The notes: a model not told the origin generated them from the letters alone. A DNA stretch of 64,000 nt from Microbacterium excoecariae (GCF_011326725.1 NZ_JAANCO010000001.1:248001-312000); one strand, 5' to 3'. Counted from the stretch's first letter, positions 1 to 9,119 are shown. Made by a program: numbers and translations.

Positions 1-1
1 C

Positions 2-1888
2 GACGCGAACGCCGACGCGCCCATCGTGCTCGGATCCGTCCAGGTCGGTTCGCTTCCCGACATGGTGACCATCTCGCCCGAGGGCGACTACGCGGTCGTC
101 GCGAACGAGGGCGAGCCGAGCGATGACTTCACGGTGGACCCCGAGGGATCCGTCGGCGTCGTCGCGCTTCCCGACACGGTCGCGGCGCCCGCCCAGGAGG
201 ACGTGGAGACGGCCGACTTCCACGCGTTCGAGGACGCCGTGCTCGACGACAGCGTCCGCGACGCGTTCGGCCCGATCCTGAACCCCGAGCTGCCGCGTTC
301 GACGAACTGGGAGCCCGAGTACATCACGGTCGTCGGCGACACCGCATACGCCGCGCTCCAGGAGGCGAACGCGATCGCGGTCGTCGACCTCGCCACGGCC
401 ACGGTCACCGACGTGTGGGGCCTCGGCTTCATCGATCGCGGCACGGTGCCCCTCGATGCCTCCGACCGCGATCCGGAGGACGCCCCCGAGATCAACATCG
501 CGACCTACCCGGGCCTGTATGGCGTCCCCATGCCCGACGGCATCTCCTCCTACACCGCCGGCGGCGAGACCTACCTCGTCACCGCCAACGAGGGCGACGC
601 GCGCGAGTGGGGCGACTACGTCGAGCCCGCGCGGATCAAGGACCTCGACAAGCCCGAGGACGCCCCCGACAGCCAGGGCCCGCTGTGCGAGGAGCTCGCC
701 GCGTACGACGACGACGCCCAGCTCGGGCGCCTCGAGGTCTCGACGGCGATGGGCTTCGACGCGGAGCGCGGCTGCTACAGCGAGCTCTACGCGTACGGCG
801 CGCGCTCCTTCTCGATCTACACGACCTCGGGCGAGCTCGTGTTCGACTCCGGCGCGCAGTTCGAGGAGCTCACGGCCCGCCTGAGCGAGACCACCGACCT
901 GGTCTTCAACTCCGGCCACGACGACAACGAGGCCGAGAGCCGCAGCGACGCCAAGGGCGTCGAGCCGGAGAACCTCACCATCGGCGAGGTCGACGGCCGC
1001 ACCTACGCCTTCATCGGCTTCGAGCGCCTCTCGGGCGTCGTGGTCTACGACATCACCGACCCGGCCGCGCCGACCTACTCCTCCTACATCAACAACCGCG
1101 AGTTCGAGACCAGCCTCGGCGACGCGTACGAGGACCTCGAGGACGCGGGCGCGGGATCCGAGGAGCTCGCGGCGCTCGTGAACAGCGTCGGCGACCTCGG
1201 GCCGGAGGGCCTCGACTTCATCGCGGCCGCCGACTCCCCCACGGGCATCCCCATGGTCGCCGTCGGCAACGAGGTCTCGGGCACGACGACGCTCTACGCG
1301 CTCGACGGCGCCACGATCGTCGACCCGACCGAGCCGGGCGACGGCTCGGACGCGGGCTCGGACGGATCCGCCGACGCCGGCTCCGACGGGTCGGACGCCT
1401 CCGACGGCGCGGCCGACGGCTCCAACGGATCCGCCGACGCCGGTTCGGACGACGCGGGCAGCGGCTCGGGCGACGCGACCGTGACCCCGGACGAGGCCGA
1501 CCTCACGGACGACACCGAGAACCTCATCGCCGCCCCCGGCAGCGCCACCCCCGGCGACGAGATCACGATCGTCCTGCCCGAGCAGGTCACCGGCACCGTC
1601 GAGACCTTCATGTTCTCCACGCCCGTGAGCCTCGGATCCCAGCAGGTCTCGGCCGACAGCACCATCTCGGTCACGATCCCCGCTGACGCCCCCGCCGGCA
1701 CCCACCGCCTCGCCGTCTACGACGCCGACGGCACCCTCGTCGGCTGGACCACCATCGAGATCACCGGAGGCGACCTCCTCGCCACCGGCGGCGAGATGAC
1801 CGGCACCCTCGGCTGGGGCCTCGGCCTCGCCGCGGCCGCCCTCATCGCCGCGGGCATCCTCCTCACCGCCCGCACCCGCCGCGCATAA
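2..1888 (+). CDS. Choice-of-anchor I type beta-propeller surface protein, 5' partial
   Basis: The reading frame is open from the window edge, so the true start lies upstream and 628 residues are visible. The text resembles choice-of-anchor I / alkaline-phosphatase-like propeller proteins: repeated blocks such as PDMVTISPEGDYAVVANEGE, then PEYITVVGDTAYAALQEANA, then GPEGLDFI. A low-complexity Asp/Gly/Ser/Ala linker (nt about 1330-1490) follows, then a small beta domain. The C-terminus has an LLATGG sortase-like motif, a hydrophobic helix and an RTRRA tail, so I infer export and cell-wall anchoring by a sortase. Pentapeptide LLATG is a variant of LPxTG/LAxTG. Substrate and enzymatic activity cannot be read from the sequence. 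A strong hairpin terminator follows. Confidence 0.75.
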   Translation, partial: DANADAPIVLGSVQVGSLPDMVTISPEGDYAVVANEGEPSDDFTVDPEGSVGVVALPDTVAAPAQEDVETADFHAFEDAVLDDSVRDAFGPILNPELPRSTNWEPEYITVVGDTAYAALQEANAIAVVDLATATVTDVWGLGFIDRGTVPLDASDRDPEDAPEINIATYPGLYGVPMPDGISSYTAGGETYLVTANEGDAREWGDYVEPARIKDLDKPEDAPDSQGPLCEELAAYDDDAQLGRLEVSTAMGFDAERGCYSELYAYGARSFSIYTTSGELVFDSGAQFEELTARLSETTDLVFNSGHDDNEAESRSDAKGVEPENLTIGEVDGRTYAFIGFERLSGVVVYDITDPAAPTYSSYINNREFETSLGDAYEDLEDAGAGSEELAALVNSVGDLGPEGLDFIAAADSPTGIPMVAVGNEVSGTTTLYALDGATIVDPTEPGDGSDAGSDGSADAGSDGSDASDGAADGSNGSADAGSDDAGSGSGDATVTPDEADLTDDTENLIAAPGSATPGDEITIVLPEQVTGTVETFMFSTPVSLGSQQVSADSTISVTIPADAPAGTHRLAVYDADGTLVGWTTIEITGGDLLATGGEMTGTLGWGLGLAAAALIAAGILLTARTRRA

Positions 1889-1898
1889 CACCCACACC

Positions 1899-1938
1899 CA
1901 CCGGCCCCCGCCGCCCACCCGGGCGACGGGGGCCGGTG
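1899..1938 (+). terminator. Intrinsic-type terminator hairpin
   Basis: A perfect 12-bp GC-rich inverted repeat (CACCGGCCCCCG at 1899-1910 and its complement at 1927-1938) with a 16-nt loop sits 10 bp after the stop of the surface protein. No strong T-run follows, as is usual in high-GC actinobacteria. Confidence 0.7.
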
Positions 1939-2002
1939 CCGTCCCGTCACACCCGGTCACACGGAATCGGCGCGGCGGGGTCGCATCGGCGAGAATGATC
2001 GG

Positions 2003-2914
2003 GTGAGCCCACGCCCTCGCCCGACATGGATCCAGGTCGCCGCCGGCGCGTTCGGCGCGGCCGCGCTCGTCCTCGCCGCCTGGTGCCTCGTATTCGCCGT
2101 CCGCGCCGTTCTCGCGACGGATCCGCTCCAGGAATTCCTCGCCGCGTACCCCGGCGCCGCGCCGCTCCCCGCGGACACGGCGGAGGGGATCCCCGCGTTC
2201 GTCTCCTGGACGCACTTCCTGAACGGGTTCTTCCTCGTGCTCATCGTGCGCACGGGGATCCGGGTGCGCACCGAGAAGCGCGCGGGGGGGCTGTGGTCCT
2301 CCCGGCGCGTGAAGAAGCGCCGCATGTCGCTCGCCCTGTGGGGCCACGTCGCCGTCGACGCCCTCTGGCTCCTGAACGGCGTCGTCTTCGTGGTCCTCCT
2401 CTTCGCGAGCGGCCACTGGGTGCGCATCGTCCCGACGAGCCTCGACGTGTTCCCGAACGCGCTCTCGGCGCTCGTGCAGTACGTCTCGCTCGACTGGCCG
2501 GTCGAGGACAGCTGGGCGAACTACAACGCCCTCCAGCAGCTGAGCTACTTCGCGATCACGTTCCTCGCGGCGCCCGTCGCGGCCGTGACGGGCTATCGCC
2601 TGAGCGCCTTCTTCCCGAAGGGCGAGGCGTGGCAGCGGATCCTCCCCGAGCGCACCGCGAAGGCGCTGCACTACCCGACGATGCTGTTCTTCGTCGCGTT
2701 CGTGATCGTGCACGTGGGGCTCGTGTTCGCGACCGGCGCGCTCCGGAACCTCAGCCACATGTACGCCGGCACGGACGAGGTGAGTGTCCTCGGCTTCGGG
2801 ATCTTCGCCGCCACCGTCGTCCTCATGGTCTTCGGCTGGCGGGCCGCGCGCCGCGACGACTGGATCGCGAAGCCCGCGGCCTGGTTCGGCGACGTGCGCC
2901 TCATGAAGCGCTGA
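2003..2914 (+). CDS. Cytochrome b/b6-domain integral membrane protein
   Basis: The product is a 303-residue polytopic membrane protein with about five or six hydrophobic segments. Histidines lie inside or at the edges of helices, in WTHFLNG, LWGHVAVDALWLLNG, LHYPTMLFFVAFVIVHVG and NLSHMY. This pattern fits the cytochrome b561 / DUF4405-like haem b membrane subunits, so a role in membrane electron transfer is plausible. No partner redox subunit is adjacent. The GTG start is chosen because GAGAAT lies 6 nt upstream in a leaderless arrangement and no Shine-Dalgarno is visible. It stands alone between two terminator hairpins. Function beyond haem b binding is not inferred. Confidence 0.6.
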   Translation: MSPRPRPTWIQVAAGAFGAAALVLAAWCLVFAVRAVLATDPLQEFLAAYPGAAPLPADTAEGIPAFVSWTHFLNGFFLVLIVRTGIRVRTEKRAGGLWSSRRVKKRRMSLALWGHVAVDALWLLNGVVFVVLLFASGHWVRIVPTSLDVFPNALSALVQYVSLDWPVEDSWANYNALQQLSYFAITFLAAPVAAVTGYRLSAFFPKGEAWQRILPERTAKALHYPTMLFFVAFVIVHVGLVFATGALRNLSHMYAGTDEVSVLGFGIFAATVVLMVFGWRAARRDDWIAKPAAWFGDVRLMKR

Positions 2915-2918
2915 ACGA

Positions 2919-2958
2919 TAAGGGGGCGGGCGGCGCTCCCGCGCCGCCCGCCCCCTTA
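2919..2958. terminator. Bidirectional terminator between convergent genes
   Basis: A perfect 17-bp inverted repeat (TAAGGGGGCGGGCGGCG at 2919-2935, complement at 2942-2958) with a 6-nt loop lies between the stop codons of the convergent cytochrome b-like gene and the sulfatase gene. A/T pairs at the stem base give a short U-run in both directions. Confidence 0.85.
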
Positions 2959-2970
2959 CGTTCGCCCCGA

Positions 2971-4476
2971 TCAGCTCGTGGCGCGGATGTTCGTCACGTA
3001 CTCCTTGACGCGCTCGAACAGCTCGGCGTCGTACGGGCCCCACTCGGGCGCCGGGGTGCCCGGGCCGCGGTAGGGCTCGTCGTCGTAGCGCGCCTGGTAC
3101 GCGGCGAGCTTGTCCTCGAGGTCCGCACGGATCTCGGCGTACGCGGGGTCGTCCGCGACGTTGCGCACCTCCGTCGGGTCGGCCGCGAGGTCGTACAGCT
3201 CCCACTCGGGCTCAAACTCGGCGTCCGACGCCCCCGGCACGCCCAGTCCCGCGCCGTAGTAGTAGATGAGCTTGTGGCGGGCGGTGCGGATCCCGTAGTG
3301 CGCGGGAGCCGCGTGGATCGGGTCGTCGTGCTCCCAGTACCGGTAGTAGGCGGCATCGGGCCAGTCCTCGACCTCCTCGCCGCGCAGGAGCGCGCGGAAG
3401 CTGCGGCCCTGCGACGTCGGCATCGCCTCGCCGGCGTCGACGCCGGCGATGTCGAGGAACGTCGCCGCGAAGTCGACGTTCGTAATGATGCCCTCGCACC
3501 GGGATCCGGCCGCGATCTCGGCGGGCCAGCGGATGAGCATCGGCATCTGCAGCGACTGGTCGAACATCAGGCGCTTGTCGAACCAGCCGTGGTCCCCGAG
3601 GAAGAAGCCCTGGTCGGAGGTGTAGACGACGAGCGTGTTCTCCGCCAGCCCCTTCTCCTCGAGGTGGTCGAGGAGGCGGCCGACGTTGTCGTCGATGGAC
3701 TGCACGGTCTGCAGGTAGTCGCGCATGTAGATCTGGTACTTCCAGCTCATGCGCGCGTGGCGGTTCTCCTCGCCCCGCAGGTGCTCGGGGACCTCCTGCT
3801 TGAGGTCGTCCGCGCCCATGTCGTCCGCGATCGTCATGTGCACGCTCCGGACGGCGCGGCTGCGGGTCTCGTAGTCGTCGAAGAACGTCTCGGGCTCGGG
3901 AATCGTGCCGTCGGCGTAGAGGTGCTTGTGCTTCTCGTCTGGGACCCACGGGCGGTGCGGGGCCTTGTGGTGGACCATCGCGACGAAGGGCTCGTCGGCG
4001 ACGTCGTCGATCCAGTCGAGCGCGAGGTCGGTGACGATGTCGGTCGCGTAGCCCGGCACGACGTGCGCGCCGTCCGCGTCGATCATCTCGGGGTCGACGT
4101 AGTCGCCCTGCCCGGGGAAGATCTTCCACGCGTCGAAGCCGCGCGGCAGGGACTGGCCGTGCTCGCCGAGGTGCCACTTGCCGAACATGCCCGTGCGGTA
4201 GCCGCGCTCGTGCAGCACGTCGATGAAGGTCGGGACGCGGTAGTCCATCTCGGTCCAGATCGACGAGACGCCGTTGACGTGGCTGTAGGTGCCCGTGAGG
4301 ATCGACGCGCGCGACGGGCTGCAGATCGAGTTCGTGCAGAAGACGGCGTCCATGCGCACGCCCTCCTCCGCGATCCGGTCGAGGTGCGGCGTCCGGTTCA
4401 CGCGGCTGCCGTACGCCGAGATGGCGTGGGCGGCGTGGTCGTCGGACATGATGAAGATGATGTTCGGTCGAGGCAT
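2971..4476 (-). CDS. Sulfatase (formylglycine-type)
   Basis: This 501-residue type I sulfatase hydrolyses sulfate esters. The N-terminal metal motif IIFIMSDDH supplies Asp12/Asp13. CSPSRASILTGTYSH contains Cys52, the residue that a formylglycine-generating enzyme would convert to the catalytic aldehyde. GKWHLGEHG and APHRPWVPD are further family motifs. There is no signal peptide, so the enzyme should act in the cytoplasm on an imported substrate. It is the last gene of a minus-strand operon after a sugar symporter and a LacI repressor, so I infer a sulfated or sulfo-modified glycoside as substrate. No FGE gene is in the window. ATG start with a GGAG-type ribosome site just upstream. Confidence 0.85.
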   Translation of the reverse strand: MPRPNIIFIMSDDHAAHAISAYGSRVNRTPHLDRIAEEGVRMDAVFCTNSICSPSRASILTGTYSHVNGVSSIWTEMDYRVPTFIDVLHERGYRTGMFGKWHLGEHGQSLPRGFDAWKIFPGQGDYVDPEMIDADGAHVVPGYATDIVTDLALDWIDDVADEPFVAMVHHKAPHRPWVPDEKHKHLYADGTIPEPETFFDDYETRSRAVRSVHMTIADDMGADDLKQEVPEHLRGEENRHARMSWKYQIYMRDYLQTVQSIDDNVGRLLDHLEEKGLAENTLVVYTSDQGFFLGDHGWFDKRLMFDQSLQMPMLIRWPAEIAAGSRCEGIITNVDFAATFLDIAGVDAGEAMPTSQGRSFRALLRGEEVEDWPDAAYYRYWEHDDPIHAAPAHYGIRTARHKLIYYYGAGLGVPGASDAEFEPEWELYDLAADPTEVRNVADDPAYAEIRADLEDKLAAYQARYDDEPYRGPGTPAPEWGPYDAELFERVKEYVTNIRATS

Positions 4477-4506
4477 CGGGGCTCCTTTGCGGGGGAAACG
4501 GATCCG

Positions 4507-5538
4507 TCAGCCCACGAGGGCGGGCGGAAGCATCTGGTGGACGGCAGGGGTGTTATCGCGGGCGGTGCGCACGACGGCGGCGGCGCACACGCGCCCGGCC
4601 TCGCCGAGCGGCATCTCGGCGTGGATGAGTCCGGGCCACTGCGCGGGCTCGAGCGCCCCGCGGTTGAGCCCGGCGACGCGGTAGCCCGGGTCCCGGCGAC
4701 GCACCGTGGCGAGCACGGTCTCGACGTCGGATCCCCACGAGCACACGAACGCCGTCTGGGCGGGCGGGGTGCTCCCGCGCTCGAGCGCGGCGGCCAGGCG
4801 CGCGCCGAGCTCGGCGCGGTAGGCGGCGTAGTCGCCCGTGCGCTCGAAACTGCCGAGCCGCTCCGCGGTGACGCCCGTCTGCAGCACGCTGAGAGACATC
4901 TCGGGGCGGGCGGTGAGCGCGTCGAGCATGGCCTGCTCGCGCACGCGCTCGGCGTGCGAGAGCAGGTCGGGCCGCACGTAGGTCACGGCGCGCACCCCGT
5001 CGGCGGCGAGCCTCTCGACGACGAGGTCGACGCCCGCCGCGTAATCGAGGTCGACCGTCGTGTACGGCGGGACCGCGTCGGCGCGTCCACAGTCGATCGC
5101 GCCGAAGGGGATCGCGTGCTCGGCCACGGCCGCGGCGAGCGCAGCGGGAACGACGTGGTCGTCGTGACCGATGAACACGAGTCCGTCGAGCTGCCCTCCC
5201 CGCACGGCGTCGACGCCGGATCCGTGGTCCCGGGACGTCAGCAGCACGACCTGGAAGCCCTCCTCCGCGGCGCCGCGCGACAGCCCCTCGACGATCGCCG
5301 CGTACCGCGGGTTCGCGAGCGGCTTGTCGAGGATGACCCCGACGAGCCGCGCCGTGCGGTTCTTCAGCGACCGGGCGAGGGAGTTCGGCACATACCCGAT
5401 CTCCCGCGCGATCCGGCGGATCCGCGCCCGCGTCTTCTCCGCCAGCGGGAACGTGCTGTTCTCGTTGAGGGCGTAGGAGACGGCGGAGACGGAGACGCCG
5501 GCGCGCTCGGCGACGTCGCGGAGGGTGGGCCTGTTCAT
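4507..5538 (-). CDS. LacI-family transcriptional regulator of the sulfatase operon
   Basis: This 343-residue repressor has an N-terminal LacI helix-turn-helix (TLRDVAERAGVSVSAVSYAL, residues about 5-24) and the hinge-helix text YVPNSLARSLKNR near residue 60. A periplasmic-binding-protein-like sugar domain follows (LVGVILDKPLANPRYAAIVEGL onward). It lies between the symporter and sulfatase genes with gaps of 4 and 30 bp, so it is probably autoregulated with them. The candidate operators are the two TTCA-N4-TTTGAA repeats ahead of the symporter gene. The inducer is unknown. Confidence 0.85.
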   Translation of the reverse strand: MNRPTLRDVAERAGVSVSAVSYALNENSTFPLAEKTRARIRRIAREIGYVPNSLARSLKNRTARLVGVILDKPLANPRYAAIVEGLSRGAAEEGFQVVLLTSRDHGSGVDAVRGGQLDGLVFIGHDDHVVPAALAAAVAEHAIPFGAIDCGRADAVPPYTTVDLDYAAGVDLVVERLAADGVRAVTYVRPDLLSHAERVREQAMLDALTARPEMSLSVLQTGVTAERLGSFERTGDYAAYRAELGARLAAALERGSTPPAQTAFVCSWGSDVETVLATVRRRDPGYRVAGLNRGALEPAQWPGLIHAEMPLGEAGRVCAAAVVRTARDNTPAVHQMLPPALVG

Positions 5539-5542
5539 GACA

Positions 5543-6967
5543 TCAATCCTCGGCGGTCGCCCCCGCGTGGCGCGCGCGCAGCGCCTCGACGTTCGCCTCG
5601 ACGCGGCGGCGGCTGAGGGGATACCAGGTGAGCAGCAGCACCGCGGCGACCGCGTAGAGCACGGCGGGCACGAGCGTCGCGATCGTGTAGATCCCGTCGA
5701 TCGTCTCGGGCGTCTGCTGCACGCCGCCCTCCTGGTAGCCGACGATGCCGAGGGCGATGCCGCCCGCTCCGCCGGCGAGCGCGAAGCCCAGCTTGCGGGC
5801 CCACGTGTTGATCGCGTAGATCGTGCCGTCGTCGCGCTCGCCCGTGCGGACCTCCTCGAAGTCCGCCACGTCGGCGATAACGGCCCACACGAGCAGGTTG
5901 TACGTGCCCACGCCGAAGCCCGCGACGTTCATCAGGACGATGAAGACCCACGGCGACTCGACGTGCAGGATCCAGAGCAGGAAAAAGACCGCGGCGCTCA
6001 GGAGCATCATCCCCGCGATGAACTCGCGCTTGCCGAGGCGGCGGGCGATCGAGGCGGCGAACGGCGCGAGGATGAGCCCCGGAAGGTAACTCGCGAGCTG
6101 CGCCGGCCCCGAGAGCGCGCCGTTGTTGAAGTACGTCACCCACAGGTACGCGGCCATCGTGTTCACGAGCAGGCCGGCGAGCATGAGGATCAGGTTGGAT
6201 CCCATGAGCGCGATGAGCGCGCGGTTCGTCACGAGCGAGCGGAGGAGCCTGACGAAGCTCTGGCGCTCGCGCGCGGGCGCCTTCACGCGCTCGCTCGTGA
6301 GGCCGTAGCAGAGCGAGTAGAAGAGGACGGCGCCGACCGAGAACGCGATGCCGATGGTGATGAACCCGGTCGGGTCGACCGTCGAGACGCCGTCGACCGT
6401 CGAGTAGATGACGAGCGGCGGCACGAGGGCGACGAAGATGCCGGCGACGTTCGCGCCGACGCCGCGGAACACCGACAGCGAGGAGCGCTGACCCGGTTCC
6501 GGCGTGATGACCGACGCCAGCGATCCGTAGGAGATGTTGACCATCGTGTAGAACACGGATCCCCACAGCACGTACGTCACGACGGCGTACGTGAGCTTCG
6601 CGCCGTACGCCCAGTCCGCGACGAAGGGCGCGTACATGAGCGCGCTCATGACGGCGAGCGGGATCGCGGCGCGGATAATCCAGGGGCGGAAGCGGCCCTT
6701 CGGGGACGGCCGATGGGAGTCGAGGAATCGCCCCCACCCGACGTCGGTGAACGCGTCGACGAGGCGCGTGACGAGGAACAGGATCCCGACGTGCGCGGCC
6801 TGCAGGCCGGCGACGTCGGTGAAGTAGATCATGAGGTACGACGACGCGAGGAGGAACAGGAAGTCGTTCCCCAGATCGCCGAAGAGATAGCCGACGCGGT
6901 CGCGCCAGCCGAACGGCCGCGCGGTCCCGAGCGCCTCGGTCAGCGTTCGATCCAGTGTTCTTGCCAC
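5543..6967 (-). CDS. GPH-family sugar:cation symporter (MFS)
   Basis: This 474-residue 12-helix transporter belongs to the glycoside-pentoside-hexuronide symporter group. The start region DRVGYLFGDLGNDFLFLLAS and the block DVGWGRFLDSHRPSPKGRFRPWI are typical. I place the start at GTG 6967 because GAGGAGGA lies 5 nt upstream; longer readings run into the operator region. It is the first gene of the symporter-LacI-sulfatase operon and probably imports the sulfatase substrate. The helix-2/3 loop keeps the charged GPH signature. Substrate identity cannot be settled from sequence. Confidence 0.8.
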   Translation of the reverse strand: MARTLDRTLTEALGTARPFGWRDRVGYLFGDLGNDFLFLLASSYLMIYFTDVAGLQAAHVGILFLVTRLVDAFTDVGWGRFLDSHRPSPKGRFRPWIIRAAIPLAVMSALMYAPFVADWAYGAKLTYAVVTYVLWGSVFYTMVNISYGSLASVITPEPGQRSSLSVFRGVGANVAGIFVALVPPLVIYSTVDGVSTVDPTGFITIGIAFSVGAVLFYSLCYGLTSERVKAPARERQSFVRLLRSLVTNRALIALMGSNLILMLAGLLVNTMAAYLWVTYFNNGALSGPAQLASYLPGLILAPFAASIARRLGKREFIAGMMLLSAAVFFLLWILHVESPWVFIVLMNVAGFGVGTYNLLVWAVIADVADFEEVRTGERDDGTIYAINTWARKLGFALAGGAGGIALGIVGYQEGGVQQTPETIDGIYTIATLVPAVLYAVAAVLLLTWYPLSRRRVEANVEALRARHAGATAED

Positions 6968-7008
6968 GATTCCTCCTCGTTGAGAGCGTCGACATCGACG
7001 TCCAGGCA

Positions 7009-7054
7009 ACGCTACGGAGTTCAATCGTTTGAAGCGAGATTTCACATGTTTGAA
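7009..7054 (-). promoter_or_regulatory. Operator pair and promoter of the sulfatase operon
   Basis: Two copies of TTCA-N4-TTTGAA lie at 7020-7033 (TTCAATCGTTTGAA) and 7041-7054 (TTCACATGTTTGAA), spaced exactly 21 bp, about two helical turns. The inner copy is nearly palindromic with the central CG typical of LacI-family sites. A candidate minus-strand -10 box, TAGCGT, is at 7009-7014, directly beside the inner operator, so repressor binding would block polymerase. The Shine-Dalgarno GAGGAGGA is 35 bp further on. Confidence 0.6.
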
Positions 7055-7057
7055 TAC

Positions 7058-7095
7058 GTGTGGCCCCGTCGCGCAACGTCGCGACGGGGCCACAC
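7058..7095 (-). terminator. rlmN terminator hairpin
   Basis: A 16-bp perfect inverted repeat (7058-7073 and 7080-7095, core GTGGCCCCGTCGCG) with a 6-nt loop starts 12 bp beyond the rlmN stop. It insulates rlmN from the downstream sulfatase operon promoter. Confidence 0.8.
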
Positions 7096-7106
7096 GGGGG
7101 CGCGTT

Positions 7107-8357
7107 CTACGCCGGCGTCGCCGCCACCCGCTCGTCCTCTTCCGTCACGACGAGCTGGCCGCAGGCGCCGTCGATCTCCTTGCCGCGGGTGTCGCGGATC
7201 GTCGTCGGCACGCCAGCGTCGTTGAGGATCCGCACGAACTCGTTCTGCGCGGCGCGCGTCGAGGCGTCCCAGACGGATCCGGGCGTCGGGTTCAGCGGGA
7301 TCGGGTTGACGTGCACCCAGCCGCGGCCGCGCGCGTTGAGCTTGTCCGCGAGCAGCTGCGCGCGCCACGGGTGGTCGTTCATGTCGCGGATGAGCGCGTA
7401 CTCGATCGAGACGCGCCGGCCCGTGCGATCGAAGTAGCCGCGGGCGGCGTCGAGCACCTCCTCGACCTTCCAGCGCGAGTTCACCGGGATCATCTCGTCG
7501 CGGAGCTCGTCGTCGGGGGCGTGGAGCGAGAGCGCGAACGTGACGGGCAGGTCCTCGTCCGTCAGCTTGCGGATCGCGGGGGCGAGGCCCACGGTCGAGA
7601 TCGTGATGCCGCGGGCGCTCATGCCGAGGCCCTGCTTCTTGTCGACCATCGTGCGCACGGCCTGCATGACGCGGTTGTAGTTCGCGAGCGGCTCGCCCAT
7701 GCCCATGAACACGATGTTGCTCACGCGCTCGGCGCTGTTGTCGTCGGCGCGCTTACCGCCCAGCTCGCCGTTCGCGATCACCTCGTTGGCCCGCACGACC
7801 TGGTCGACGATCTCGGCGGCCGACATGTTGCGCGTCAGGCCGTTCTGGCCCGTCGCGCAGAACGGGCAGTTCATGCCGCAGCCGGCCTGCGAGCTCACGC
7901 AGAGCGTGATCCGGCCCGGGTAGCGCATGAGCACCGACTCGACGAGCGCGCCGTCGTGCAGCTTCCAGAGGAACTTGATCGTGTCGCCGCCGTCGGTCTG
8001 CAGGCGGCGCACCTCGGTCAGGAGCGTCGGGAGCATGCCGGCCACGAGCTCGGCGCGGCCCTCCTTCGGCAGGTCCGTCATGCGCTCCGGATCCCGCGTG
8101 TAGTGCTCGAAGTAGTGCTTCGCCAGCTGCTTCGCGCGGAAGCCCGGCAGGCCCAGCTCCTTCGCCTTCGCCACGCGCTCATCGGGCGTGAGGTCGGCGA
8201 GGTGCACGGGCGGCTTGCCTCGCTTGGGGCTCGCGAACTGCAAAAGCGGCCGCCCCGCGGCGTCCTTGCGCTGCTCCCAGCCCTCGGCGCGCGGCTTCAC
8301 CTGGCGAACGGTGGACGCGACGGAGGGGGCGTCCGGGCGCTCGGGGGTCTCGGTCAT
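7107..8357 (-). CDS. rlmN: 23S rRNA (adenine2503-C2)-methyltransferase / tRNA A37 methyltransferase RlmN
   Basis: This radical SAM enzyme methylates C2 of A2503 in 23S rRNA and A37 of some tRNAs in the cytoplasm. The cluster motif is CGMNCPFC (C-x3-C-x2-C). [10 protein letters not shown] is the usual SAM/GEP block. The C-terminal DGACGQLV keeps the second catalytic cysteine needed for the methyl-Cys mechanism. The product is 416 residues; about 45 residues precede the usual start and are Pro/Arg-rich. Start ATG 8357 is preceded by TACCCT 7 nt upstream, so it may be leaderless. It is monocistronic, with its own terminator. Confidence 0.93.
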   Translation of the reverse strand: MTETPERPDAPSVASTVRQVKPRAEGWEQRKDAAGRPLLQFASPKRGKPPVHLADLTPDERVAKAKELGLPGFRAKQLAKHYFEHYTRDPERMTDLPKEGRAELVAGMLPTLLTEVRRLQTDGGDTIKFLWKLHDGALVESVLMRYPGRITLCVSSQAGCGMNCPFCATGQNGLTRNMSAAEIVDQVVRANEVIANGELGGKRADDNSAERVSNIVFMGMGEPLANYNRVMQAVRTMVDKKQGLGMSARGITISTVGLAPAIRKLTDEDLPVTFALSLHAPDDELRDEMIPVNSRWKVEEVLDAARGYFDRTGRRVSIEYALIRDMNDHPWRAQLLADKLNARGRGWVHVNPIPLNPTPGSVWDASTRAAQNEFVRILNDAGVPTTIRDTRGKEIDGACGQLVVTEEDERVAATPA

Positions 8358-8496
8358 ACTCCCCAGGGTAGGGCGCCCAGGTGCGAATCCGCTGGTCGCG
8401 CGCGCGATTCCGCCCCGCTCCGATGGAGGCGGCGTGCCCGGGGTCCCTCGGCGGAGCCGGGCACTAGTCGGCGGATCCGGCCCGCGGCCCTCCGCT

Positions 8497-8599
8497 GTCC
8501 CCCAAACGGGGGACGAGGGGAGATCTCCCCATGGCACGGCAGGGCTCGGGGCCCTAGCGTGAGAGTGTCCGGCCGGCCCGTGGGGGAGCCCGGCCGGAC
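8497..8599 (+). promoter_or_regulatory. Palindromic promoter region of the lipoprotein gene
   Basis: Within the 291-bp gap after rlmN lie a GTCCCCC-AAAC-GGGGGAC inverted repeat (8497-8514), a perfect 14-bp palindrome GGGGAGATCTCCCC (8517-8530), and a -10-like TAGCGT (8555-8560) 24 nt after the palindrome. A 10-bp leader hairpin follows (GTCCGGCCGG 8567-8576, complement 8590-8599). The palindrome, the 24-nt spacing and TAGCGT recur ahead of the WXG100 gene at 63041-63084. The rest of the gap (8358-8496) shows nothing recognisable apart from the rlmN promoter. Confidence 0.55.
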
Positions 8600-8648
8600 T
8601 CTTCACCCCCAGTCCCGGGGACCCTGCTTCCTCAGAGACGGAGTCGTC

Positions 8649-9119
8649 ATGACCATCACTCGACGCGGTCGCCTGCTCGCCGCCCTCGGCGCGCTCGCGC
8701 TCGTTCCCGCCGCCCTGACCGCCTGCTCGGGCGACGCGGGCGGATCCGGCGACGCCGCACCCTCGGGGCAGTCCGTCGAGGAGGCCTGCACGATGGCGAA
8801 CGATGCCATGACCGAGGCCACCTCGGGCATTGGCGACATGTCCACCCTCATGCAGGAGCAGGACGTCGAGGGGATCACCGCGATCATCTCTGACATCAAC
8901 ACCGCGATCTCCGACACGAGCGCCGAGCTCGGCAACGCCGACGTCAAGGCCGCCTTCGACGAGTTCGGCACGCAGTTCGACATCGTCGCGACGAGCATCG
9001 AGACCGTCGCGGAGGACCCGACGAGCGAGGACGCCCAGGCGGCCATCACCGACATGACCGAGGCGCAGACCGCGCTGCAGGACGCGGCGACGGAGTTCGC
9101 CGAGGTCTGCTCGGGCTGA
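8649..9119 (+). CDS. Small secreted lipoprotein, helical, function unknown
   Basis: The product is 156 residues. An Arg-rich n-region, a hydrophobic stretch and the lipobox LTAC place the lipidated cysteine at residue 26, so the mature protein is membrane-anchored outside the cell. The rest is acidic, Ala/Asp/Thr-rich and predicted all-helical. Single cysteines near each end of the mature domain (EEACTM and EVCSG) could form a disulfide. No enzymatic family is recognised. ATG 8649 has GGAG 6 nt upstream. The promoter shares an unusual palindrome with the WXG100 gene at 63 kb, suggesting co-regulation. Confidence 0.7.
   Translation: MTITRRGRLLAALGALALVPAALTACSGDAGGSGDAAPSGQSVEEACTMANDAMTEATSGIGDMSTLMQEQDVEGITAIISDINTAISDTSAELGNADVKAAFDEFGTQFDIVATSIETVAEDPTSEDAQAAITDMTEAQTALQDAATEFAEVCSG

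Noticed and set aside
2026..5616. A very long plus-strand open frame (over 1,100 codons) opposite the sulfatase and LacI genes
   Set aside because: Its translation is Arg/Ala/Val-rich low complexity, typical of the antisense of high-GC genes; the minus-strand genes have clear family motifs.
7029..8648. Upstream in-frame extension of the lipoprotein gene
   Set aside because: The extension is antisense to rlmN; the lipobox signal sequence and GGAG site fix the start at ATG 8649.
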